DNA from: Ramlibacter humi | Lineage (GTDB): Bacteria > Pseudomonadota > Gammaproteobacteria > Burkholderiales > Burkholderiaceae_C | Reading direction: 5' to 3' | DNA length: 54,023 nucleotides | Assembly: GCF_004681975.1 (NCBI RefSeq) | Contig: NZ_SMLK01000011.1 | Coordinates: 1-54,023, forward strand | Part shown: one piece after another, positions 15,776-21,928 of the stretch | Layout: each line of letters opens with the position of its first letter | Numbering within the stretch: position 1 is the first letter of the stretch | Translations under genes and position numbers: made by a program | Notes under the pieces: model-generated | What the model saw: the letters and a program-made list of their open reading frames with translations, nothing else | What the model was told of the DNA's origin: nothing | Database searches by the model: none

Positions 15776-16188
15776 GCGGAGACAAGCGCAGGCTTCTCGC
15801 GCTGCAGCACGAACTGCCGTTCCTCCTCTCCGGCCGAGGAAGGCATGCGTCCTCCGCGCAGGCGCTTGCCCTGCAGACGATCGCCGACGCCACGACCATC
15901 GGCGACGTCCGGCGCGCCGTCGGGCGCTCGCAGCAGGACGTGGCCGAGGCAATGAAAATCTCGCAGAAAGCGGTCTCGCAGCTGGAAAACCGGCGCGACC
16001 TCCGCCTGTCCACCGTGTGCCGGTATTTCGCGGCCCTGGGCATGGAGCTGCGGATGACGGTTGCTGCGGGTGGCACGGAAGTCAAGCTGCGCCGGCTCGC
16101 GATGCCTGACGACGGCTCGCAAGCGGCAACTGGAGAAGGCTCATCTGCCGCAGGACACGCGGTGGCCCCATCAGCCGATCATCCCTGA
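15769..16188 (+). CDS. XRE/Cro-type helix-turn-helix protein
   Basis: A 139-residue protein with an HTH around residues 48-90 (SQQDVAEAMKISQKAVSQLE, then a recognition-helix continuation), followed by ALGMELRMTV, a layout common in HigA-like antitoxins and small XRE regulators. The start is TTG 15769 with GAGG just upstream, overlapping the receiver gene by 7 nt. The last ~35 residues look unstructured. No toxin gene is adjacent, so an orphan regulator is more likely than a toxin-antitoxin pair. Coupling to a receiver gene suggests a shared regulatory role. Confidence 0.82.
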   Translation: MLSGDKRRLLALQHELPFLLSGRGRHASSAQALALQTIADATTIGDVRRAVGRSQQDVAEAMKISQKAVSQLENRRDLRLSTVCRYFAALGMELRMTVAAGGTEVKLRRLAMPDDGSQAATGEGSSAAGHAVAPSADHP

Positions 16189-16235
16189 GCGGAGCGTTCC
16201 TAAGCTTTCGTGTTCTTGTCATTGAAAGGCTTGGA

Positions 16236-16508
16236 ATGGGAATCGTGTTGAAAGGGGCGGCGCTGCTGGCCGCCGTCTTGCTGGCTGGGTGCGCTGCCGA
16301 CACAACTGCGCGCGGGGCTCATTGGTCCCCCGAGCCGTCCATGCGTCCGTTGCTCATTTTCGCCGCCGATGGCCAAGGGCATGTGATCAAGGTTCCGGCG
16401 GCCGGCTCTCCAGGTGCTGCAGCCACTGCTGCTCGTTTGCACCAGGGTGTGGTCTACCTGGATTCGAAAAAGCCCGGCACGCAAGTTGCGCAAACGCCTG
16501 TCGATTGA
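16236..16508 (+). CDS. Small lipoprotein of unknown function
   Basis: This 90-residue protein has a textbook lipoprotein signal (LLAAVLLAGC, acylated Cys at 19) starting at ATG 16236, with AAAGG upstream. The mature ~70 residues contain a short strand-rich stretch (RPLLIFAADGQGHVIKVPA). An Asp at position 22, rather than directly after the Cys, gives no clear inner-membrane retention signal, so outer-membrane sorting is likely. No family recognised. Confidence 0.7.
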   Translation: MGIVLKGAALLAAVLLAGCAADTTARGAHWSPEPSMRPLLIFAADGQGHVIKVPAAGSPGAAATAARLHQGVVYLDSKKPGTQVAQTPVD

Positions 16509-17112
16509 GTGGCCGGAAGATCGAACGCTCAGCTGCAGTCCGTGCGCCGGCGCGGAGAGTTCAGGCACCGATCAAGCCGCAACGACGGGCCTGGTTCCTG
16601 GTCTTGTGCGATGGGTTTGGTGGGGGCGGTTCTTGCCGGCGCCTGCGCCGGCCGCTGCACACGCACCAGCCAGATTGCGGCGACAGTCCCCAGGCTGACG
16701 AGCAGCAACAACAGCGCTGGCCGGATCGATGGCCAGATGGATCGCGTTGTTTGCTGAAGCACGGGGAGCGGATCGGGCCTGACGGCGGCCCCGATCGATA
16801 CCAAGCCGTGTGCCGCCCTTCGAATGGAACGCAGCGCCATCTCGGACCAATGGCTGCGTCGTAGCGCGTGCAGACCGTGAAGGCCGGTGCGCCGGGCTCT
16901 GAAGAGGTGACCTCTCATCGTCGCGTGGTGGTGAAGCTGCGCGATTCTTCTTTCCCGTGCGCACTTGCCGATGCCCGCAAGGAGCCAGCCGGCTCTCTGA
17001 CGACGCGCAGCGCGAGGAGCATGCGAAGGGAAGGCACTGGTTCCAATTGGTCAAGATGCCTTGCGATCCTCTCGGTAGAGTTCCCGCCCTGACCGCCGGA
17101 AGGAACGTTCAA
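16509..17112. other. Gene-poor stretch
   Basis: About 600 nt between the small lipoprotein and the histidine kinase without a confident gene. One weak candidate on the minus strand is listed separately. Other open frames here lack SD sequences and have mixed codon use. No hairpin terminator or promoter was convincing apart from the SD GGAAGGA directly before 17113. Confidence 0.5.
16529..16918 (-). CDS. Possible small membrane protein (weak)
   Basis: A 129-residue open frame in an otherwise empty region. It has one plausible membrane helix (PALLLLLVSLGTVAAIWLV, ~68-88) followed by a Pro/Ala-rich tail, and third positions are moderately GC-rich. Against it: no SD before ATG 16918, a very Arg-rich N-terminus and no recognised family. 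A shorter start at the internal Met (SEMALRSIRR) is possible. Offered as a candidate only. Confidence 0.3.
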   Translation of the reverse strand: MRGHLFRARRTGLHGLHALRRSHWSEMALRSIRRAAHGLVSIGAAVRPDPLPVLQQTTRSIWPSIRPALLLLLVSLGTVAAIWLVRVQRPAQAPARTAPTKPIAQDQEPGPSLRLDRCLNSPRRRTDCS

Positions 17113-18255
17113 ATGCAGCCTGAGCACTTCGTGAACGAGCTTCCGGCCGAGGTGGAAGCGTTGCGGCGCGAGGTGGAGCGCCTATCGCGCCGCATCGACC
17201 GGGGCAACGGCCTCCTGGACGCCATCCTGTCCGAAAGCCCTCACGGCATTCTCGTTTGCGATCGCGACGGCAAGCTGACCTTGCACAACCGTGCCGCGGA
17301 AAGCATCTGGGCGGGAAGTGCCACCACCCATGGCGTTCAGGACTGGAGCCGGTACCGGGCGTTCCATCAGGATGGCCGTCCCTTCGCGCCTGAAGACTGG
17401 TCCATGGCGCGCTGCCTGCGCGAAGGGGTCACCATCCAGGCGGAAGAAGTCCGGATCCAGAAGTTCGACGGCTCGCACGGGATGTTGCTCGGCAGCTGCG
17501 CGCCCATCCGGGATGCAGGCGGCGCCGTGGAGGGCGCGATCTCCGTCTTCGCGGACATCACCCGTTTCAAGCAGGTCGAAAGATTGCGCGACCAATGGGT
17601 CGCCATGGCCGGCCACGAGCTGCGATCGCCACTGCAGGTGCTGCAGAACCAGCTGCACGCGGCGCTGCGCAGCCGCCGGCCGGTCGACCTTGAGCAACTC
17701 ATTCCATCCTGCATCGCGCAGGTTCGGCGCATGAGCCACCTCGTGGAGGACATGCTCGACGTGTCACGGGCCCAAGCCGGTTCCTTGCGAGTCAACGTCG
17801 AGAGCGTCGATCTGAAGTCGTTGATCCTCAAGGTGGGTGGCGACATCCTGGCGCCAGCTGCGCAGCACGTACCCCTGTACGAACTCGATGACGTCTTCGC
17901 GATGGCAGACGCCGGGCGCACCGAGCAGGTCCTGGCCAACCTCCTGACCAATGCCGTCCGCTACAGCCCTCAGGGAGGCCCGATCCGGGTGCGCCTGCGC
18001 GCGCTGCAGACCCACGCTGAAATCGTGGTGGAAGACCAGGGCATCGGGTTCGATCCGCAGATCGCGGAAACCCTGTTCGAGCCGTTCCTGCAGGTGCAGC
18101 CTGACACCCGGCGCGGCACGGGGTTGGGACTGGGTTTGCACCTGGCGCGCGAACTCGTCACACGCATGGGCGGTTCCATTGCCGCGAAGAGCGAAGGCCC
18201 CGGATCGGGCGCGGTCTTCACGTTCCAACTTCCGCTTGGGCCGAGGCCGGCGTGA
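17113..18255 (+). CDS. PAS-domain sensor histidine kinase
   Basis: A 380-residue soluble kinase. Residues 1-35 form a leucine-zipper-like coiled coil (LRREVERLSRRIDR). A PAS domain spans ~36-150, followed by HisKA with phospho-His168 (MAGHELRSPLQ) and HATPase_c with N-box (LANLLTNAVRYS), G1 (DQGIGFD) and G2 (GTGLGLGL). There is no membrane segment, so it senses a cytoplasmic cue or is recruited by another protein. ATG 17113 is chosen because GGAAGGA precedes it by 8 nt; the longer open frame upstream is not conserved in character. The nearest receiver gene is at 15281, which may be the partner. Confidence 0.93.
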   Translation: MQPEHFVNELPAEVEALRREVERLSRRIDRGNGLLDAILSESPHGILVCDRDGKLTLHNRAAESIWAGSATTHGVQDWSRYRAFHQDGRPFAPEDWSMARCLREGVTIQAEEVRIQKFDGSHGMLLGSCAPIRDAGGAVEGAISVFADITRFKQVERLRDQWVAMAGHELRSPLQVLQNQLHAALRSRRPVDLEQLIPSCIAQVRRMSHLVEDMLDVSRAQAGSLRVNVESVDLKSLILKVGGDILAPAAQHVPLYELDDVFAMADAGRTEQVLANLLTNAVRYSPQGGPIRVRLRALQTHAEIVVEDQGIGFDPQIAETLFEPFLQVQPDTRRGTGLGLGLHLARELVTRMGGSIAAKSEGPGSGAVFTFQLPLGPRPA

Positions 18256-18316
18256 ACCTCCGTTCCCGCCGCGCTGACTCCAAGGCGCGATGGGTTCCGC
18301 CAGATGGCGCGGGACG

Positions 18317-18742
18317 ATGCCCGATCACGTACCGCCAACCGACGCCATGACCAACAAGCTCAGCGGCTTTGTCGCTGCCATCCTGGGCGGTGAGCCCCCC
18401 TCTGAATCGCTCGAGCGCGCGCCACATTCGCAACCCGATTCCGGGGGCGGCGAAGACTTCCCTTTCGAGCGCCATGTCGAAGTCGAATTGCGTTTCTCTT
18501 CCACGGTGCGGCCGCCGGCCGGGCGCGACACATTCCATGGCCTCTTCGCCCTCGACGACTCGCGCTATTCGGTGCGCGTGCAATCCGCGGGCGGCCAGAG
18601 CTTTCGCGCTCCCGCCGAGTTCCTGATCCCATCCCGCGCCGTGCCCGCGTTCCGTCCGGGCACCAGGTTCAAGGTGGTGTCGGGTACCGGTGTATCCGGC
18701 ACCGGTGAAGTCAAGGCGGTGTACGGCGCCAGCCGGTATTGA
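18317..18742 (+). CDS. Hypothetical protein with an EF-Tu-like beta-barrel pattern
   Basis: About 141 residues; the start could be 18290, 18317 or 18347, as none has a strong SD. The N-terminal ~45 residues are low-complexity. From FERHVEVELRFSST to the end the strand pattern (VEVELRF, SYRVRV-like strand, then FRPGTRFKVVSGTGVSGTG) resembles small proteins related to the C-terminal barrel of elongation factor Tu. That likeness is from memory of the pattern and is tentative. It lies 61 nt after the histidine kinase and a terminator follows at 18854. Confidence 0.6.
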   Translation: MPDHVPPTDAMTNKLSGFVAAILGGEPPSESLERAPHSQPDSGGGEDFPFERHVEVELRFSSTVRPPAGRDTFHGLFALDDSRYSVRVQSAGGQSFRAPAEFLIPSRAVPAFRPGTRFKVVSGTGVSGTGEVKAVYGASRY

Positions 18743-18853
18743 CCCCGCTGGGCTGGCTCTTCCGCCCGATGCTTGCGTGCACTTGCACGGCGAAGCTGGC
18801 GTTTGCAGGCGGTATTTGCCTACTGTCCCTTTTGTCCTCACCGCTTGCATTCG

Positions 18854-18882
18854 GGCCCGGCTTTGCCGGGCCTTCTTTTTTT
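18854..18882 (+). terminator. Intrinsic terminator
   Basis: A perfect 8-bp stem (GGCCCGGC, 18854-18861, with GCCGGGCC, 18865-18872) and a 3-nt loop, followed by TTCTTTTTTT. It ends plus-strand transcription from the 17113/18317 genes, 112 nt past the last stop. The opposite strand lacks a U-tract. Confidence 0.85.
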
Positions 18883-18890
18883 GCCCCCCG

Positions 18891-19361
18891 TCAATGTGGT
18901 GCGAGCACGCTCGTCGCTACCAGGGCCACCAGCGCCAGGCACTCGGCTGCGCAGATGCGGGTGGCTGCCCGCAGCGCGGCCATCGCGGCGCGCCGGTCCG
19001 TCGTGCCGCGAGCCACCGCCGTGAGAACGGCCGACAGCTTTCGCGTGGACGGCTTGGCCAGCCAGAGCGCCACCCCGCTCAACGCCAGAAACGCGACCGC
19101 CTTGGCAAGAAGCCAGCCCTTGCCCCAGTCACTCCAATCGCGAGCAGCCATGAGCAGGGCACCTGTCACCAGCATCAACAGCGCCGACCTGCTGGCCGCG
19201 TCGGCGAAGGTGGAGCACACGCGGCTCAACCCCGCCGCCTGCTGCACCGATTCGCGCATGACGCGTTGAATGCATATCAGCAGCAACAGCGCGCCGACCG
19301 CGCCTGCTGCGACTCCCAGCAGGGCGATGAGGTGCAAGGTGCGTGCGAGCGGATAGAGCAT
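18891..19361 (-). CDS. Integral membrane protein, four helices, unknown
   Basis: A 156-residue protein with four predicted membrane helices: ~8-30 (LIALLGVAAGAVGALLLL), ~58-72, ~84-102 (LLAKAVAFLALSGVALWLA) and ~135-154. His10 lies at the start of helix 1 (RTLHLIALLG), a pattern seen in CopD/HemJ-like and DUF2269-type small membrane proteins, but I cannot place it firmly. AAGGTG precedes ATG 19361. It stands alone on the minus strand. Confidence 0.75.
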   Translation of the reverse strand: MLYPLARTLHLIALLGVAAGAVGALLLLICIQRVMRESVQQAAGLSRVCSTFADAASRSALLMLVTGALLMAARDWSDWGKGWLLAKAVAFLALSGVALWLAKPSTRKLSAVLTAVARGTTDRRAAMAALRAATRICAAECLALVALVATSVLAPH

Positions 19362-19560
19362 CGCGGCACCTTATGCACCGGAGGTGCGTCGAACTTCGCT
19401 CCATCGAGCCAGCGGCATTCCCCTTCGGATGGGCGAATCCGTTGAGACGATGAGTGTCGGGTTATGGCCCCAACGGCGCAGTACGAAACAAGAGGACCCT
19501 TCTAGATTCATCCAGTTGCAAGCGGGCGTCATGTCCGCGCAGAACGAGGAGGAGTCGAAG

Positions 19561-20064
19561 ATGTCGTCAGCGTTGGAGCTGGAGGATCGGGGCATGCCGC
19601 AGGCCGGCATGCCTGCCCCGTCGGAGCGTTCCTCGGGGCGCACCGACCTGACGAGCCCCGTGCTCCAGGTGCTCTTCGACGTCCTGCCGGACGGCGGCTT
19701 GCCGGCGGGCACGTTCTGCGCGATGGTCACCAGCAGTGATCTGGAGCCCGGCACATGCGTCGTTCTCGTGCAACTGGCCCCCATGCACCTGCGTTCCCGG
19801 CCTGCCAAGCGTTCGCACCTTGCGCAACTGGCCGAGAAAATCCAGCACCTGTGCTTCCAGCGGCACCGGGTGAGCGTCACCGAAATCTACTGGTCCATGG
19901 CCGGCAGCACTTTCCAGCCCACGCAAGCGCCGCTTTCGCTCGACGAGCGGCAGCGTATCGACGACGCCACCTACCTCATGCTCGAGCGCGCCATCAAGGA
20001 AGGCCCGGACCGCCACAAGCGGGCCGAGGTGCGCTACGCGCGCCGCAGGCCGCGCTTCGCCTGA
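19561..20064 (+). CDS. Unknown protein, third member of the 1664/2239 family
   Basis: This 167-residue protein starts at ATG 19561, fixed by a strong GAGGAGGAG (19546-19554); upstream in-frame ATGs lack such a site. The core (FCAMVTSSD, VVLVQLAPMHL, then LAQLAEKIQHLCFQ and VSVTEIYWSM) aligns with the two genes at 1664-2688, with the same order of strands, helix and a terminal VxxxYW. The C-terminus is strongly basic (RHKRAEVRYARRRPRFA). No signal or membrane segment. Function unknown; the basic tail would allow nucleic-acid or acidic-partner binding. Confidence 0.75.
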   Translation: MSSALELEDRGMPQAGMPAPSERSSGRTDLTSPVLQVLFDVLPDGGLPAGTFCAMVTSSDLEPGTCVVLVQLAPMHLRSRPAKRSHLAQLAEKIQHLCFQRHRVSVTEIYWSMAGSTFQPTQAPLSLDERQRIDDATYLMLERAIKEGPDRHKRAEVRYARRRPRFA

Positions 20065-20112
20065 AGCAGCCCCGCGCGCCCGGCCGGGCGCCGCACCACC
20101 CGTTCGCTGAAA

Positions 20113-20143
20113 CGCCAGGCGTGCGCATTGCGCACGCCTGGCG
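20113..20143. repeat. 14-bp perfect inverted repeat
   Basis: Arms 20113-20126 and 20130-20143 are exact reverse complements with a 3-nt spacer (ATT). It would form a very stable hairpin 49 nt after the stop at 20064. Neither flank has a proper U-run, so it is either an atypical terminator for the 19561 gene or a protein-binding site upstream of the catabolic operon. Confidence 0.85.
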
Positions 20144-20177
20144 CCGTGATTTGCGCAACCACGGCTGACTGCGGCTC

Positions 20178-20230
20178 AATGTTCGATATGCGGCAACGTT
20201 GTGCGATATGCGCACAACGGCCGATATCGC
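20178..20230. promoter_or_regulatory. Putative IclR-family operator cluster
   Basis: Three CGATAT cores lie at ~20184, 20204 and 20222, about two helical turns apart. The middle one is a near-perfect palindrome: arms GTTGTGCG (20198-20205) and CGCACAAC (20211-20218) around ATATG. The first is GTTCGATATGCGG. These resemble the TTCGATAATCGCAC-type sites of PcaU/PobR-class IclR regulators as I remember them. They sit 22-70 nt before the first gene of the operon that encodes an IclR protein (28977). Confidence 0.6.
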
Positions 20231-20251
20231 CACCCAGGAGAGCCGAGGAAC

Positions 20252-20701
20252 ATGACCCGACCCAGCGAGATCAAGCCGCGCGAAGGCAGCGTGCGCGGCA
20301 CGACCTACGACGACTACCAGGAAGGCCGCGAGCTCGGCCCCGTGCGCTTCCGCATCACGCCCGACATCTGCGAGGAGTACATCGGCGCGGTCGAAGCCGA
20401 CCGCTCGCTGTACCTCGTCGATGGCCGCCAGGCCGCGCCGCCCAACGTGCTGCTGCCGTACATGACGGTGCCGATCTACCAGACCTACCCGCCCAACCAG
20501 GGCATCGTGATGGCGGAACTGGACATGCGCTTCCGCTCGCCCATCTGGGCCGACGAAACCACGGAAGTCGTCGCCACCGGCCGCGTGCTGCGCAAGTTCG
20601 AGAAGCGCAGCCGCCGCTACGTGCAGTGGGAAGCCACCTTCGCCCGGTCCGAAGGTCCCGTGCTGGCCACGCTGACCAACACCTTCCACATCCCCGAGTG
20701 A
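20252..20701 (+). CDS. MaoC-like hotdog protein, probable non-catalytic subunit
   Basis: This 149-residue protein has the hotdog layout of the N-terminal half of MaoC/FAS1-type dehydratases (YQEGRELGPVRFRITPDICE at start, LDMRFRSPIWADET in the middle). It lacks the catalytic D-x4-H motif seen in the next two genes, so it probably forms a heteromer with the 116-residue protein encoded 8 nt downstream. ATG 20252 has GAGGAAC upstream. First gene of the long operon to 30910, directly after the IclR-like sites. Confidence 0.82.
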   Translation: MTRPSEIKPREGSVRGTTYDDYQEGRELGPVRFRITPDICEEYIGAVEADRSLYLVDGRQAAPPNVLLPYMTVPIYQTYPPNQGIVMAELDMRFRSPIWADETTEVVATGRVLRKFEKRSRRYVQWEATFARSEGPVLATLTNTFHIPE

Positions 20702-20709
20702 GGCACCAG

Positions 20710-21060
20710 ATGTTCAAGCGCGAGATCCCCATCACGCAGGAAAAGATCGACGGGTACGGCCGCATCAACGGCGACAACGACATCATCCACTACGACCACG
20801 CGTACGCGCTGATGCGCGGCTTTCGCGGCACCCTGCTGCACGGTCCGCACATGACCGCTTTCGGCGCCGACCTGGGTGCGCGCAAGCACGGCAAGGACTG
20901 GCTCACGCGAGGCCGGCTGAAGACCAAGTGGGTCGGCCCTTCGTGCCCGGGCGATTCGTTCCGCGTGCAACTGGACGAAGGCGGCCAGCTCGAAGCCAGC
21001 TCCGGCGATGCAGTCGCGATGGTCGGCTCCGCCACGCTGGACGACGGGGCCGGCGCGTGA
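20710..21060 (+). CDS. MaoC-like hydratase/dehydratase, catalytic subunit
   Basis: A 116-residue single hotdog with the hydratase signature NGDNDIIHYDHAYA and a following GTLLHGPHM, so the catalytic Asp and His are present. The expected reaction is reversible hydration of a 2-enoyl-CoA or similar thioester. It starts 8 nt after the preceding hotdog gene and ends in a GTGA overlap with the next. The short length and pairing support a two-subunit enzyme. Confidence 0.87.
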   Translation: MFKREIPITQEKIDGYGRINGDNDIIHYDHAYALMRGFRGTLLHGPHMTAFGADLGARKHGKDWLTRGRLKTKWVGPSCPGDSFRVQLDEGGQLEASSGDAVAMVGSATLDDGAGA

Positions 21061-21542
21061 TCCATCCGCTGCTGCCGGCGGAAGGGCCGCCCCAGCTGGC
21101 CGGCGCCGACCTGGTGCCCGGCACGGTCATGGCACGGCGCCAGGTGCACTTGACGCGCGAGGTGTTCCAGGGGTTCGCCGCCGTCAGCGGCGACGCGCAC
21201 CCGCTGCACTACGACGCGGCCTATGCGAAGTCGCATGGCCTGCGCGCGCCCATCGCGCACGGGTTGCTGCTGGTGGCCATCACCGCACTGGGCGCCACGC
21301 CGCTTTCCGCGCAGCTGCACGACAGCATGGTCGCCATGCTGGGCACCCAGGCGCGGTTCATCTCGCCCGCGTACGAAGGCGACAGGGTCGACGTGTCGCT
21401 CACGGTCCTGGAGATCCAGCCCAAGAGCCGCAACCGCTGCGTCGCGGCCTTCGAAGTGAAGGTGGAACGGGGCGCCGAGCTGCTGGCTTCGGTGCAGCAC
21501 CAGTTCATGCTGCGCTTCTCGCGCGAGGAGGCCGCCGCATGA
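21057..21542 (+). CDS. MaoC-family hydratase
   Basis: A 161-residue hotdog protein with SGDAHPLHYDAAYAKSHG and PIAHGLLL, the full R-hydratase motif. GTG 21057 overlaps the upstream TGA (GTGA), giving translational coupling. Its substrate is probably a CoA thioester in the same pathway as the 20710 enzyme; the two may act on successive intermediates. Its stop overlaps the ridA-like start as ATGA. Confidence 0.88.
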   Translation: MIHPLLPAEGPPQLAGADLVPGTVMARRQVHLTREVFQGFAAVSGDAHPLHYDAAYAKSHGLRAPIAHGLLLVAITALGATPLSAQLHDSMVAMLGTQARFISPAYEGDRVDVSLTVLEIQPKSRNRCVAAFEVKVERGAELLASVQHQFMLRFSREEAAA

Positions 21543-21928
21543 ACCCCGAGCTCCACGCTTACCCGCTGCCCGGCCGTTCCACTTTCTCGGCTGCCGTGCG
21601 TGCGGGCCCGCTGCTGTTCGTGTCCGGCATGACCGCGGTGGACGAGCAGCGCCGCATCGTCGGCGACGACCTCGCCGGGCAGGCCCGGTTCATCTACGGC
21701 AAGCTCGCCGCCGTGCTCGCGCAAGCGGGGGCGACGCTGGCCGACGTCATCGAGACCGTCGAGTACGTCACGACGTTCGATGGCTACGACAAGACCGCCG
21801 ACGTCCGCCGCGAAGTGTTCGGTGGCGGCCCTTACCCGGCCGCCACCGGCGTGAAGGTGAGCGAACTGGTGCGTCCCGGCGCGCTGATCGAGATCCGGGC
21901 CACCGCCTGGTTGGGGAACCGCGCATGA
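21539..21928 (+). CDS. RidA/YjgF family enamine/imine deaminase
   Basis: This 129-residue protein matches the RidA family: GPLLFVSGMTAVDE near the start, then LAQAGATLADVIETVEYVT and the C-terminal PGALIEIRATA with the conserved Arg. RidA proteins hydrolyse reactive enamines/imines, and pathway-linked members act on aminomuconate-like or other unstable nitrogenous intermediates. Its place in this operon hints at an amine-derived or imine intermediate. Coupled by ATGA overlaps on both sides. Confidence 0.9.
   Translation: MNPELHAYPLPGRSTFSAAVRAGPLLFVSGMTAVDEQRRIVGDDLAGQARFIYGKLAAVLAQAGATLADVIETVEYVTTFDGYDKTADVRREVFGGGPYPAATGVKVSELVRPGALIEIRATAWLGNRA

Noticed and set aside
15769-16188. XRE-type protein considered as the antitoxin of a toxin-antitoxin pair
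   Set aside because: No HigB/RelE-like toxin frame lies on either side. The upstream overlap is with a receiver gene and the downstream gene is a lipoprotein.
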